The position numbers and the translations under genes were made by a program. From Hoeflea sp. (GTDB lineage Bacteria > Pseudomonadota > Alphaproteobacteria > Rhizobiales > Rhizobiaceae), in assembly GCF_014359905.1 (NCBI RefSeq), contig NZ_JACIYP010000010.1, positions 22,456 to 86,455 of the forward strand: a stretch of 64,000 nucleotides of DNA, given 5' to 3'. Under the pieces are notes generated by a model. It had not been told where the DNA came from and searched no databases. It saw nothing but the letters and a program-made list of their open reading frames with translations. This document shows positions 7,257 through 15,378 of this stretch, in pieces; within the stretch, counting starts at the first letter, position 1; each line of letters begins with the position of its first letter.

Positions 7257-8192
7257 TCAAGCGCTGAAGGGGTGCAAGAGCTCAGCTATCCGGCTTCCTA
7301 ACCATTGGTGAGGCGGACTGTTTGAAAACCGACGATGCCAAATCAAACACAAGCGGACCGGATCGACGAGGATGGGGGGCTCGAACACATTGAGATTTGC
7401 TGATTTGGAAACGCGATGTGCGAACGCGGATGGAAGCAAGGCGATGAGGTCCGAACTGGCGACGGCGCGGTAAACTCCGGAGAAAACCGGCAGGGTCATC
7501 ACCACATTGCGTTCGCGCCCGATCCTCGCAAGTGCCTCATCCCCGATACCTTTGGGATTACCCTCTGTTGAAAACAGGACATGCTGTAATTCGCAGAAGA
7601 GGTCGAGCGGCATGACATCGCCATGTGCAAGTGCACGCTCTGTTGTCCTTGGATGAGCCTTCCTGGCAATCACAGAGAATGATGAGCTGAAAACCGGTTT
7701 GCCTTCTGCCCATTCCGGCAACGGCGTTTCCGGCAGCAAAGCAAAATCCACGTCTTGGCTTGCCATGGCGTCGACACGGTCGTCGGGGACCAAATCAACC
7801 AGGTGAACACGCAACGAAGGAGCATGCGCTGTCAGGTATTCGGCCAAGGCGGGCATGAGCATTTCAGCAAAGAAATCGCTGCCCGAAATCCGGAATCTGT
7901 TTTCTGCGGTCGCCGGATCGAACGCATCTTGCGCGCGGATCAGCGCTTCGATACGGCTCAAGACGTCTTGAAGAGGTTCTTGCAGAGAAAGAGCAAACTC
8001 CGTCGCTTCGAGCTTCTGACCGCTGCGAAAGAACAACTCGTCCCCGAGAGAGAGGCGAAGCCTTTTCAGCGCTGCAGATACGGCTGGTTGGGATAGGCCC
8101 AAACGCTCACCCGCCCTGACAGTTGAATGCTCAATCAGCAGAGCATCCAGCACGCGCAGAAGGTTCAGATCGAAAGTAGATAAATTTGTCAT
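7257..8192 (-). CDS. LysR family transcriptional regulator
   Basis: The 311-residue protein has the LysR winged helix at about 3-65 (FDLNLLRVLDALLIEHSTVR, then LGLSQPAVSAALKRLR) followed by the two-lobed effector-binding domain, with the FRISGSDFF strand opening lobe 1. The N-terminus and length are typical of the NodD/SyrM-like branch of the family. The ATG at 8192 (MTNLSTFDLN) fits the family; an upstream ATG at 8207 would add five residues and lies inside a palindrome. It is divergent from a cupin gene, the likely target. The effector cannot be inferred. Confidence 0.85.
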   Translation of the reverse strand: MTNLSTFDLNLLRVLDALLIEHSTVRAGERLGLSQPAVSAALKRLRLSLGDELFFRSGQKLEATEFALSLQEPLQDVLSRIEALIRAQDAFDPATAENRFRISGSDFFAEMLMPALAEYLTAHAPSLRVHLVDLVPDDRVDAMASQDVDFALLPETPLPEWAEGKPVFSSSFSVIARKAHPRTTERALAHGDVMPLDLFCELQHVLFSTEGNPKGIGDEALARIGRERNVVMTLPVFSGVYRAVASSDLIALLPSAFAHRVSKSANLNVFEPPILVDPVRLCLIWHRRFSNSPPHQWLGSRIAELLHPFSA

Positions 8193-8207
8193 GATAATCG
8201 CTATCAT
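8191..8207. promoter_or_regulatory. LysR-type palindrome overlapping the lysR start
   Basis: ATGATA-ATCGC-TATCAT is a perfect 6+5+6 palindrome exactly over the regulator's start region, followed by a related ATCTATCGAT. It contains the T-N(11-13)-A form of LysR operator cores. Its position suggests autorepression and control of the divergent cupin gene from the same gap. Confidence 0.5.
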
Positions 8208-8286
8208 ATAATCTATCGATTTAACAGATTAACGGGGTGCAGGTAGGCTGCGATCAGTTTCGACGATCAGACAAAGGAGGATCAAG

Positions 8287-8754
8287 ATGCAAGATCGCCC
8301 TCGCACCTATAACGTTTTGAATATACTCATGAAGTTTCACGCCTTTCCGTCCGAGACGATGGACAAGTTCTGCTTTGTCGAATGTCTTGTACCCGTTGGT
8401 GCAGGCGCGCCACCGAACCACCACGCGGGTGAGACGGAGTCGTTCTTTGTTGTCGATGGTCAGATCGGTTTCATGGTCGATGGCAAGGAAGTCCTGGCTG
8501 GCCCAGGCGATCACGTTGCAATTCCCGATGGGGCCGTGCACGCGTTTCAAGCTGTTGGAGACAAGCCGGCCCGCCTCTTGATCATCAACGCGCCCGGGCA
8601 GATGCACGACCGGTTTTTTACCGGAATCGGACACCCCCTTCCCGAGGGCCAAACCGAACTGCCGGAACCTGGCGAGCCGGATATTCCATCAGTATTGGCC
8701 ATCGCGGAGGAAGTGGGCATGACATTTGTGGCTCCGGATGAAGAGCGTGCCTAA
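8287..8754 (+). CDS. cupin domain protein
   Basis: The 155-residue single-domain cupin has motif 1 as PPNHHAGETESFFVVDG (two His and a Glu for the metal) and motif 2 around PGDHVAIPDGAVHAFQ (third His). Such proteins are metal-dependent dioxygenases, isomerases or sensors of small molecules; the substrate is unknown here. A strong AAAGGAGG site precedes the ATG. It is divergent from the LysR regulator with only 94 bases between the start codons, suggesting regulation by it. A hairpin at 8785-8806 may end its transcript. Confidence 0.8.
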   Translation: MQDRPRTYNVLNILMKFHAFPSETMDKFCFVECLVPVGAGAPPNHHAGETESFFVVDGQIGFMVDGKEVLAGPGDHVAIPDGAVHAFQAVGDKPARLLIINAPGQMHDRFFTGIGHPLPEGQTELPEPGEPDIPSVLAIAEEVGMTFVAPDEERA

Positions 8755-8784
8755 CGCGGCCCACGAACAGAAAGCAAGACAGGT

Positions 8785-8806
8785 GCGGGGCGCAAACAGC
8801 GCCCGC
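8785..8806 (+). terminator. possible terminator hairpin after the cupin gene
   Basis: GCGGGGCGC-AAACA-GCGCCCGC forms an 8-bp G/C stem with one bulged G, 31 bases after the cupin stop. No T-tract follows, so a role in termination is only plausible. Confidence 0.35.
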
Positions 8807-9043
8807 GCTTAAACTATCCAGACATGTGAAAGTCGGCCCCGTCCACTCTGCCGCCATCCGCTCGTCGAAAATGCTGCGCGATGCACGAATGGATGGTCAA
8901 ACGGGCCGCGCAGCATCAAAACGGGCGGTTGTTGAATGGCAGCTTGCGCCATAAGCGACCACGGCAATCGCAGAACATAAGTCCGAGCCAGGTCTCAAGC
9001 CGCCGGACGGGCATCCACGGCTGTCTTCAGCGCACGTTCGCCG

Positions 9044-9853
9044 TCAGGCGACCTCGGCAATGTCCAGGGTCTGGCTTTGTAGCGGTTCGAACCGCTTCGA
9101 GTTCATGCCCGATGCCGTGAGCGTGACGAAACTGCCTGCCGGGATCTCGTGCCACTTGGTGTCGGTGTCGTGAAACGGTTCGGACACCAGGCAATGGCCG
9201 GTGCCGCCGCAGGTCGGCGCGGAATAGAGGGTCGGCGCGTAGGCATCGGTGGCGTAGCGGATGGCGTAGAGCGTCTCCCCGTCGGAGAAGGCCGCGGTGA
9301 AGCGCACCAGTTCGCGCACCCCCGCGCGTGCGCTTTCCGCCAGCGCAAACCGGATCGCCGCGCCGAAGGCGCCGGCCGGATCGGTCTCGAGCCCGAATTC
9401 GATCGCCAGCAGGAACAGCAGTTCCGAATCCGTGGTGCCGTGCCGGGCCTGGTAGAGCCTGTCCGACAGCGCCGCTTCCATCGGCCGCCGGATCTGCTCG
9501 AACCCCGCGATCTGGCCATTGTGCATGAACGACCAGGTGCCGTGCACGAAGGGATGGCAATTGTCGCGGCTGGTCGCCCCGCCGGTCGAGGCGCGCACAT
9601 GCGCCAGGAACAGCGGCGAGCGGATCTGCCGCGCCAGCGATTTGAGATTGCAGTCCGACCAGGCCGGCAGCACGTCGCGGTAGAGCCCCGGCTCCGGGCG
9701 CTCGCCATACCAGGCGATGCCGAATCCGTCGCCATTGGTCGCGGTCTTGGCCTCGGTCGCCCGGTGCGATTGTTCGATCAGCGAATGGCCCGGCGCCGAG
9801 ACGATCTGCTCGAGCGGGATGGGGGTTCCACGATAGGCGGCCCAGCGGCACAT
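9044..9853 (-). CDS. class II glutamine amidotransferase (YafJ/EgtC-like)
   Basis: The 269-residue protein starts MCRWAAYRG, so Cys2 becomes the N-terminal nucleophile once Met is removed, as in all class II (Ntn) glutamine amidotransferases. Further signature stretches are NGDGFGIAWYG, FLAHVRAST, HPFVHGTWSFMHNGQI and TDSELLF. The enzyme would release ammonia from glutamine for an unknown acceptor; the YafJ group has no settled pathway. No partner synthetase is adjacent. Confidence 0.85.
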   Translation of the reverse strand: MCRWAAYRGTPIPLEQIVSAPGHSLIEQSHRATEAKTATNGDGFGIAWYGERPEPGLYRDVLPAWSDCNLKSLARQIRSPLFLAHVRASTGGATSRDNCHPFVHGTWSFMHNGQIAGFEQIRRPMEAALSDRLYQARHGTTDSELLFLLAIEFGLETDPAGAFGAAIRFALAESARAGVRELVRFTAAFSDGETLYAIRYATDAYAPTLYSAPTCGGTGHCLVSEPFHDTDTKWHEIPAGSFVTLTASGMNSKRFEPLQSQTLDIAEVA

Positions 9854-9992
9854 GTGTTTCTATCTGCTCCGGTTGTGTGCATCCGGTGATGCAGTTCGTT
9901 TATCATACGGCTTGCTGTTTTCACAAAGGTAAATGCCGCCACCGCATGAACGGGCGCGCGGACGCGGCGCCAGACAGCGTGCCGGAGACCGC

Positions 9993-10208
9993 CTATTCTT
10001 GCTTTGTCCGCGCCAGCGCCGCGTTGATCGCCGCCATGCGCGCCTCGACCTGATCGAGATCCGCGGTTCCGCGGCCCGACTGGCGTTCCAGCTCGAACTT
10101 CATGGCGCTGAGGCGATCGCGCTTCTCCTCCCGGCTCAGGGTCTGGTGCTTCGAGACCTCGTCCGGCGTCATTTCGGTTTCCAGTTTTGAATCGATCTTG
10201 ATGGCCAT
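9993..10208 (-). CDS. small helical protein of unknown function
   Basis: The 71-residue, highly charged protein (SREEKRDRLSAMKFELERQ, then LDQVEARMAAINAALARTKQE) is predicted by eye to be almost entirely alpha-helical and probably coiled-coil. A strong AAAGGAG site 6 nt before the ATG supports translation. No family is recognised. It lies 139 bases upstream of the amidotransferase gene on the same strand and could share its transcript. Confidence 0.6.
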   Translation of the reverse strand: MAIKIDSKLETEMTPDEVSKHQTLSREEKRDRLSAMKFELERQSGRGTADLDQVEARMAAINAALARTKQE

Positions 10209-10423
10209 CTGCGTCTCCTTTGTCGTGCCGAAAGGTCAACGCAGCACCTCCGCCCAGGTCTCCACGGTTTACCGGCCGAGCCGGGCCGCGCCGCCAAAGC
10301 CTCGCAAAACTGAACAATCCGTTTCCATGCGGCCCCTTATAACAGGCCCGCCTGGCCGCTACATTGGCACCAACGCAACCATTACCGGCCCCCTGTCGCC
10401 GGTCCGACACTGAGGAGACCACC

Positions 10424-11335
10424 ATGTCCATCAGGCCCGTCCGTCATGAATCCACCGCCGTCCCGCATCTCGAAGGTGCGGGCGTCCATCTCAAGCGCGC
10501 CTTCGGTTTCGACGATCCCTCGCTCACCGATCCGTTCCTGCTGTTTGACGATTTCCGCAACTCCAGCCCCGAGAAATATCTCAAGGGCTTTCCCTGGCAT
10601 CCGCACCGCGGCATCGAGACCATCACCTATGTGCTGGCCGGCACCGTCGAGCACGGCGACAGCCTCGGCAACACCGGCACGCTGGGTGCGGGCGACGTGC
10701 AATGGATGACCGCCGGCCGCGGCATCATGCACCAGGAAATGCCCAAGGGCGATTTCGCCGGCAAGATGCACGGCTTCCAGCTCTGGGCCAACCTGCCCTC
10801 GTCGATGAAGATGACCGCGCCGCGCTACCAGGACGTCACGGCCGCCGACATTCCGGTCGAGATCGATGACGACGGCACCGCAGCCCGCATCATCTGCGGC
10901 GAGTTCTGGGGCAAGCGCGGCCCGGTTGACGGCATCGCCGCCGAGCCGTCCTATGTCGACATCTCGGTTCCGCCGGGCAAGAGGAAGACCTTCAAGGTCG
11001 ATGCCTACCGCTCGGCGTTTGCCTACATCTTCGCAGGCTCCGGCACCTTCCGCGACGCCTCGAAACCCTTCGGCGTGCTGGTCGAGAAGGAAGTCGAGGG
11101 CGAGGAGATCCAGATCCGCGACATGTCGGGCGACCGCACGCTTGTGGTCTTCGACACCGGCGACGAGGTCACGGTGCAGGCGGGCGACGAAGGCATCCGC
11201 TTCCTGCTGGTCTCCGGCAAGCCGATCAAGGAGCCTGTGGCCTGGCACGGCCCGATCGTCATGAACACCCGCGCCGAACTGATCCAGGCCGTGACCGAGC
11301 TGCAGAACGGCACCTTCATCAAGCCGGCGCACTAG
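10424..11335 (+). CDS. pirin family protein
   Basis: The 303-residue bicupin has the pirin metal site in the N-terminal half: FPWHPHRGIETITYVLAG (two His), then VEHGDSLGN, and MTAGRGIMHQEMP (third His and Glu). Pirins bind Fe(II); some are quercetin dioxygenases, others modulate enzymes or transcription. The ATG at 10424 follows TGAGGAGACCACC, a good ribosome site, and opens MSIRPVRHES as in the family; the longer ORF-track start is not supported. A strong terminator follows. Confidence 0.85.
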   Translation: MSIRPVRHESTAVPHLEGAGVHLKRAFGFDDPSLTDPFLLFDDFRNSSPEKYLKGFPWHPHRGIETITYVLAGTVEHGDSLGNTGTLGAGDVQWMTAGRGIMHQEMPKGDFAGKMHGFQLWANLPSSMKMTAPRYQDVTAADIPVEIDDDGTAARIICGEFWGKRGPVDGIAAEPSYVDISVPPGKRKTFKVDAYRSAFAYIFAGSGTFRDASKPFGVLVEKEVEGEEIQIRDMSGDRTLVVFDTGDEVTVQAGDEGIRFLLVSGKPIKEPVAWHGPIVMNTRAELIQAVTELQNGTFIKPAH

Positions 11336-11364
11336 AGCCCGCCCCGATCCGCGTGAACTGCCAG

Positions 11365-11391
11365 AATGCCGGGATTCGTCCCGGCATTTTT
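11365..11391 (+). terminator. intrinsic terminator after the pirin gene
   Basis: AATGCCGGGA-TTCG-TCCCGGCATT is a perfect 10-bp stem with a stable TTCG loop, followed by TTT, 29 bases after the pirin stop. This is one of the clearest rho-independent terminators in the window. Confidence 0.85.
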
Positions 11392-11823
11392 GTGTTTGCC
11401 GTCGCCCATTCCCGGCGGCGCCGAAATCAGCCTGCATCAGCTGAGAGTCATGAGCGAAGGCGCGCGTCACGGCCACATCGTCGGTTGGAAGGCGACCCTC
11501 CTCCAGAGGGTGTCCGGCAAGAGTGGAATCCCGGTACTCCGGAAAAGGCAAACGAAAACAACGACCCTGGACTCTGTCCGGCATAAAGCGCGTTCCGGGC
11601 TGAGCCACCTCCCTGCCGGGGCTTGCCGCCCAAGCCTGTCTCGGCCCAAGGGCCGCAGAATGCGGTCCCTGTGCCGGTCGTAACCGTTGAAGACTGCCGA
11701 TCTCCGCTTGCGTTGGACGAGCCGTAAGGGTCAAATAGGGGCGAGGCTTGGCCGCAGCACTGACAGTCCGTTCAAGGCTGCCTGTCAGGCCGATCGCGGC
11801 CGAATGTGGTGAGAGGTGACGGA
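11392..11823. other. 432-bp gap between pirin terminator and marR, no gene recognised
   Basis: ORFs here (for example 11353-11586) are low-complexity shadows with no motif. The segment presumably contains the marR promoter near its right end, but no convincing -35/-10 pair stands out. Confidence 0.5.
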
Positions 11824-12357
11824 ATGAACGCCATGTACAAGCCTGGCGACGGCTATATTTTTTTCAGCGAGATCGGCAAGATCGACCAGCTGTGCACGAC
11901 GCTGGTCGGCAAGATGCTGCCTGACGGCGTGCACCCGTCACACTTTGCCATTGTCCTGCATCTAGTGCGGACGGGTGACGGCGTCACGCCGCTCAGCCTC
12001 GCCGGCGCCATGAACGTCTCCAAGGCGACGATCAGCCATTCGATCCAGGTGCTGGAAAAACGCGGCTTCATCGAAACCAGGCCCTGCGTGCTCGATGCCC
12101 GCTCCAAGCAGGTGTTCCTCACCGCCGCCGGGCATGTGTTCTGCGAGGAGGCGATCAAAGCCGCGGCGCGAACCTTCAACCATATCCTGAGCGACCAGGA
12201 TCGCCAGACCATGACCGACGCCCTGCCCGGCCTCGCCACCATTCGCAAGCTGCTCGAGGCAAATCGCGAGCCCGTCCAGGCCGAAGTCTCGCATACGGAC
12301 CACGATGCGTCCGGAACGCTTGCGCTTGCCATACTCGGCGATACGCCGCGGCAATAG
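11824..12357 (+). CDS. MarR family transcriptional regulator
   Basis: The 177-residue protein has a MarR winged helix: [21 protein letters not shown] is the recognition helix, and [20 protein letters not shown] is the wing with the D-x-R-x-K-x-V signature. The N-terminal helix forms the dimer interface. The start at 11824 opens [10 protein letters not shown]. It is convergent with the feo locus (31 bp apart), so its target is not evident; an association with iron genes is possible but not shown. Confidence 0.8.
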   Translation: MNAMYKPGDGYIFFSEIGKIDQLCTTLVGKMLPDGVHPSHFAIVLHLVRTGDGVTPLSLAGAMNVSKATISHSIQVLEKRGFIETRPCVLDARSKQVFLTAAGHVFCEEAIKAAARTFNHILSDQDRQTMTDALPGLATIRKLLEANREPVQAEVSHTDHDASGTLALAILGDTPRQ

Positions 12358-12388
12358 CAGGGTGAGGTCAATCCGGCCCCTTGTGCCG

Positions 12389-12595
12389 TCAGTTCCGCTT
12401 TCGCGGCATGCCCAGCGTGCAGCCTGAACACCCGGCCGGGCACTGGCCGGCCTGCTGGTCGCTTATGCAGGGCGTGGTTCGCCCGCTCAGGCCGTGGCTG
12501 ATGCGCCGCCTGACCGTTGCCGGAAGGATGAGTTTCCGCAGCACATACAGTGCGGCCAGGGCCACCAGGGAATAGGTCAGGATTGCGTCCATCAT
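12389..12595 (-). CDS. small membrane protein with Cys-rich tail in the feo locus
   Basis: The 68-residue protein has one N-terminal membrane helix ([20 protein letters not shown]) and a C-terminal tail with four cysteines ([17 protein letters not shown]). Small proteins of this type, one helix plus a Cys cluster, often follow feoB in proteobacteria; I recall the name DUF6587 for some of them, unverified. It begins two bases past the feoB stop, so it was part of the same transcript. Its role, perhaps iron handling or FeoB assembly, is inferred. Confidence 0.6.
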   Translation of the reverse strand: MMDAILTYSLVALAALYVLRKLILPATVRRRISHGLSGRTTPCISDQQAGQCPAGCSGCTLGMPRKRN

Positions 12596-12598
12596 GGC

Positions 12599-13538
12599 CT
12601 AGGCTCCAAGCATGAGGGCGGTCCGGTAGACCACGAAGGACGCGCCATAGGCGAGCGCCATCATGTAGACAAACATCAGCACCGGCCAGCGCCAGGAATT
12701 GGTCTCGCGCCGCACCACGGCCAGTGTCGGCAAGCATTGCGGCGCGAACACGTACCAGGCGAGCAACGACAGGGCGGTGGCCACAGGCCATTGTCCGGCA
12801 AGGGTTGCGCCAAGCGAGGCGTCGTCGAGCGCCGAGCCGCCAATGGCATAGACAGTGGCCAGCGCGCCGACCGCGACTTCGCGCGCCGCAAGGCCGGGAA
12901 CCAGCGCCAGGCCGATCTGCCAGTTGAAGCCGATGGGCGCCAGCAGCGGTTCCAGCGCATGGCCGATCATTCCGGCAAAACTGTAATTGATCGCCGCATC
13001 GGCAGCGCCTTCGGGCGCGCCTGGAAAGGTTGAGAGAAACCAGATCAGGATCATCATCGACAGGATGATGGTGCCGGCCCGGCGGAAGAACATGAGGCCG
13101 CGCTGCGCCACGCCGAGGATCACACTGCGCGGCATGGGCAGCTTGTAGCTTGGCAGTTCCATGATGAAGGGCTCGCTCTTGCCGCGCCAGACGATGGTCC
13201 GGAACACGAAGGCCACCGTGAAGGCGCTGACGATGCCTGCCAGGTACAGCGAAAACAGCACCAGCCCCTGCAGATTGATGATACCGGCCACCATCCGGCC
13301 TGGAATGAAGGCCCCGATGATCAGCGTGTAGACCGGGATGCGCGCCGGGCAGGTCGATGGCGGTCACCTGCCGTCCTTCCGGCGTGGTGAACTGGCCTTC
13401 CTTGCGTTCCACGGTGACGCCGGGATGGTTGGCCACCTTTTGGCGGCTTCCGGTCAGGGCATTGAACAACGCCGTCTTGCCGCAGTTCGGATTGCCCGCA
13501 AAGGCTACGCGATAGGTCCTGGCAAGGGTGTCGAGCAT
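12599..13538 (-). pseudogene. feoB: feoB, ferrous iron transporter, internally deleted
   Basis: The 5' part starts [20 protein letters not shown] and covers G1 ([12 protein letters not shown]), G2 and G3 (AIDLPG) of the FeoB GTPase. Right after DLPG (near 13348) the sequence jumps to [15 protein letters not shown], which belongs to the C-terminal half of the membrane domain, in a different frame. The rest ([20 protein letters not shown] through the end) is a normal FeoB C-terminus with Gate motifs. G4/G5, the helical domain and the first Gate repeat, about 300 residues, are missing. A functional Fe(II) transporter is not expected. Confidence 0.85.
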
Positions 13539-13542
13539 CGCA

Positions 13543-13926
13543 TCATCCTCCCGCCAGCACACGCGGCTCGGGGGTCTCGCTCGCCACGATCACCGCATTG
13601 GCTTCGTGCCGCCTGAGCGCCACGCACACGCTGTCGACCCTGACGGCGATGGGATCCCGGCCGATGAAGCCCTCGTGCAGGATCTCCACCTGCGCGCCCT
13701 CGACCAGGCCGATCTCCAGCAGCCGCTTCTCCAGTTCCAGCTCGAAGGCCTGGCTCGGAGAGCCCGAAGCGGTGCTCCCCACCTGCACCACGACGCCGCG
13801 CAAACTGCGCCGCCCTTGTCCGAGTTTCACAAGCGGCTTCGAGGTCTCTGATGTGGTCGGCACGGCAATGCCAATCTGGTGTGAATGGAGGTCCGGGCTG
13901 TCACAGCCCGTTGAATTCCCCTGCAA
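13543..13926 (-). CDS. feoA: FeoA family protein
   Basis: The SH3-like FeoA core is at about 35-115: [20 protein letters not shown], then [22 protein letters not shown]. FeoA is a small cytoplasmic partner of the Fe(II) transporter FeoB. The start is uncertain: the ORF-track TTG at 13926 lacks a ribosome site, and a GTG at VPTTSETS is an alternative. The stop lies four bases before the feoB start, so the two were cotranscribed. With feoB deleted, feoA is probably a relic, though its own frame is intact. Confidence 0.75.
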   Translation of the reverse strand: MQGNSTGCDSPDLHSHQIGIAVPTTSETSKPLVKLGQGRRSLRGVVVQVGSTASGSPSQAFELELEKRLLEIGLVEGAQVEILHEGFIGRDPIAVRVDSVCVALRRHEANAVIVASETPEPRVLAGG

Positions 13927-13956
13927 CCGACGAAAAGTGAAGTCAAAAGGTATGAA

Positions 13957-13971
13957 TTAGAGCGCCTCTAA
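13957..13971. promoter_or_regulatory. ICE-like palindrome upstream of feoA
   Basis: TTAGAG-CGC-CTCTAA is a perfect 6+3+6 palindrome 31 bases before the feoA start. It resembles the iron control element (TTAGAA-N3-TTCTAA type) bound by the Irr regulator in Hyphomicrobiales, differing at the two inner positions. Iron control of the feo genes would be expected; binding is inferred. Confidence 0.45.
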
Positions 13972-14089
13972 GGAGTGAAAATGTCGCAGCTTTCGGGCCG
14001 CCCACGCAGCTGACCGGGAGCAAACCTTGCCCCGGCGCCGCGCTGGGCGGCACCCCGGTTCAGGAAACCGCAGGGCCGGAAGCCCGGGC

Positions 14090-14617
14090 TCACAGCGCCT
14101 TGAACATATAGGTCGTGGCGTGCAGCGCACGGCCGTCGGGATCGAGCGCGAAGCCCGGGATCACGCCGGCGGTCTCGAACCCCGCCGCCCGGTAGAGCGG
14201 CTCGGCCCGGTCCCCGGTGCGGGTGTCGAGCGTGATCAGGCTTTTTCCGGCGGCCCGCGCCTCCGCCTCGACCGCCTGCATCAGGGCACGGCCGATGCCG
14301 TTCCGCCGTGCCGCCGGCGCCACCATCATCTTGGCCACCTCGCAGCGGTGCGGCTGGTTGGGCGGCAGTGCGGTGATCAGCTGCACCGACCCCGCGGCCG
14401 CGCCGTCAAGCTCCGCCATGAGCAGCCTGCGCCGCCCGGCGCGTACCTCCGGGAACACCTGGGTGGTGAAGAAGGCAAGCCCGTCGGCGACGGTAAACGG
14501 CTGCATGTAGCCGATCGCCGCCCCCTCCGAGACGGTCTCCGCCATGATCCGCGCCAGCGCCTCGGCATGGGCGTCGAGTTCGTCTGTTGTAAGGGCACGA
14601 ATGGCAATGCGGGTCAT
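14090..14617 (-). CDS. GNAT family N-acetyltransferase
   Basis: The 175-residue acetyltransferase reads IRALTTDELDAHAEALARIM, then EVAKMMVAPAARRNGIGRAL, which is the R-x-x-G-I/V-G acetyl-CoA loop, and LYRAAGFETAGVIPGFALDP. It resembles N-acetyltransferases encoded beside XRE-cupin regulators. Its start lies eight bases past the stop of such a regulator on the same strand, so the two form an operon. The substrate is unknown. Confidence 0.85.
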   Translation of the reverse strand: MTRIAIRALTTDELDAHAEALARIMAETVSEGAAIGYMQPFTVADGLAFFTTQVFPEVRAGRRRLLMAELDGAAAGSVQLITALPPNQPHRCEVAKMMVAPAARRNGIGRALMQAVEAEARAAGKSLITLDTRTGDRAEPLYRAAGFETAGVIPGFALDPDGRALHATTYMFKAL

Positions 14618-14625
14618 CGGGCACC

Positions 14626-15177
14626 TCACACAAGAACGATCAGGTAGGATGCCGGCTGATCCCCGGTCTGAAACCGCGACGGGCCGTAGAGCTGATAGCG
14701 CAGACAGTCGCCCGCCTCGAGCACCCGGGTCTCGTCGCCGAGCGTCACCGCCAGGATCCCGCTCAAGAGCACCAGATGGTGTTCGTGCCCCGCCACAGAC
14801 GGCGCGGAATAGGAAATCCGCTGGTTCGGCGCAAGCGCGCACTGCACCACTTCCGCCGACAGCCCGCCGCTGGGCGGCGACACGATCCGGCGTGTGAAGC
14901 CATTGTCCGGATCGCTCCACTGGGTCTGCTCGCCCCGCCGCACCAGCGGCGAAAACGGCGTCTCGATCGGCGCCAGCAATTGCGAGATGCTCATCTGGTA
15001 GACGCTCGACAGGCTTCCCAGCGTCTCCGCCGTCGGGCTCACCTCGGCATTCTCGATGCGCGACAGCGTCGAGCGGCTGACCGAACTCTTCTCCGCCAGG
15101 GCCTCGAGCGACCAGCCGCGCGACACCCGGATCTGCCTGAGCCGTTCCGCCAGCCTTTCGTTGAGCGTCGTTTGCAC
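14626..15177 (-). CDS. XRE family regulator with C-terminal cupin domain
   Basis: The 183-residue protein has a helix-turn-helix at about 8-62 (LRQIRVSRGWSLEALAEKSS, then VSRSTLSRIENAEVSPT) and a cupin barrel from about 100 (APSVAGHEHHLVLLSGILAV, LEAGDCLRYQLYGPSRF). Such regulators sense a small ligand in the cupin and control the adjacent gene. I prefer the GTG at 15177 (VQTTLNERLAERLRQ); the ATG at 15210 lies in an imperfect palindrome (CTTATGTGGG...CTCATATAGG) that may be the operator. It is cotranscribed with the GNAT gene. Confidence 0.8.
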   Translation of the reverse strand: MQTTLNERLAERLRQIRVSRGWSLEALAEKSSVSRSTLSRIENAEVSPTAETLGSLSSVYQMSISQLLAPIETPFSPLVRRGEQTQWSDPDNGFTRRIVSPPSGGLSAEVVQCALAPNQRISYSAPSVAGHEHHLVLLSGILAVTLGDETRVLEAGDCLRYQLYGPSRFQTGDQPASYLIVLV

Positions 15178-15378
15178 GTTTGATCCCCTATATGAGATGG
15201 ATTCCCACATAAGGGATAGGCCGATCGGGGGTGTTCGTCAAGCCGGCGCTGGATCGTTCGCCGAAGGTCCTCCTTGCCCGTACCCGCGCAGCAGACGTCG
15301 TCATCCGCGCGCACTCATCCCCGGTAAACCCTTCTTAAGCCGCAGATGTTAGGCAGGTCTGGACACCGGAGACGCCCC

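Noticed and set aside
13981-14013. Ten-codon ORF MSQLSGRPRS with AAGGAG in front, beside the feoA palindrome
   Set aside because: The ribosome site looks good, but the frame is too short to judge and points away from any gene it could lead.
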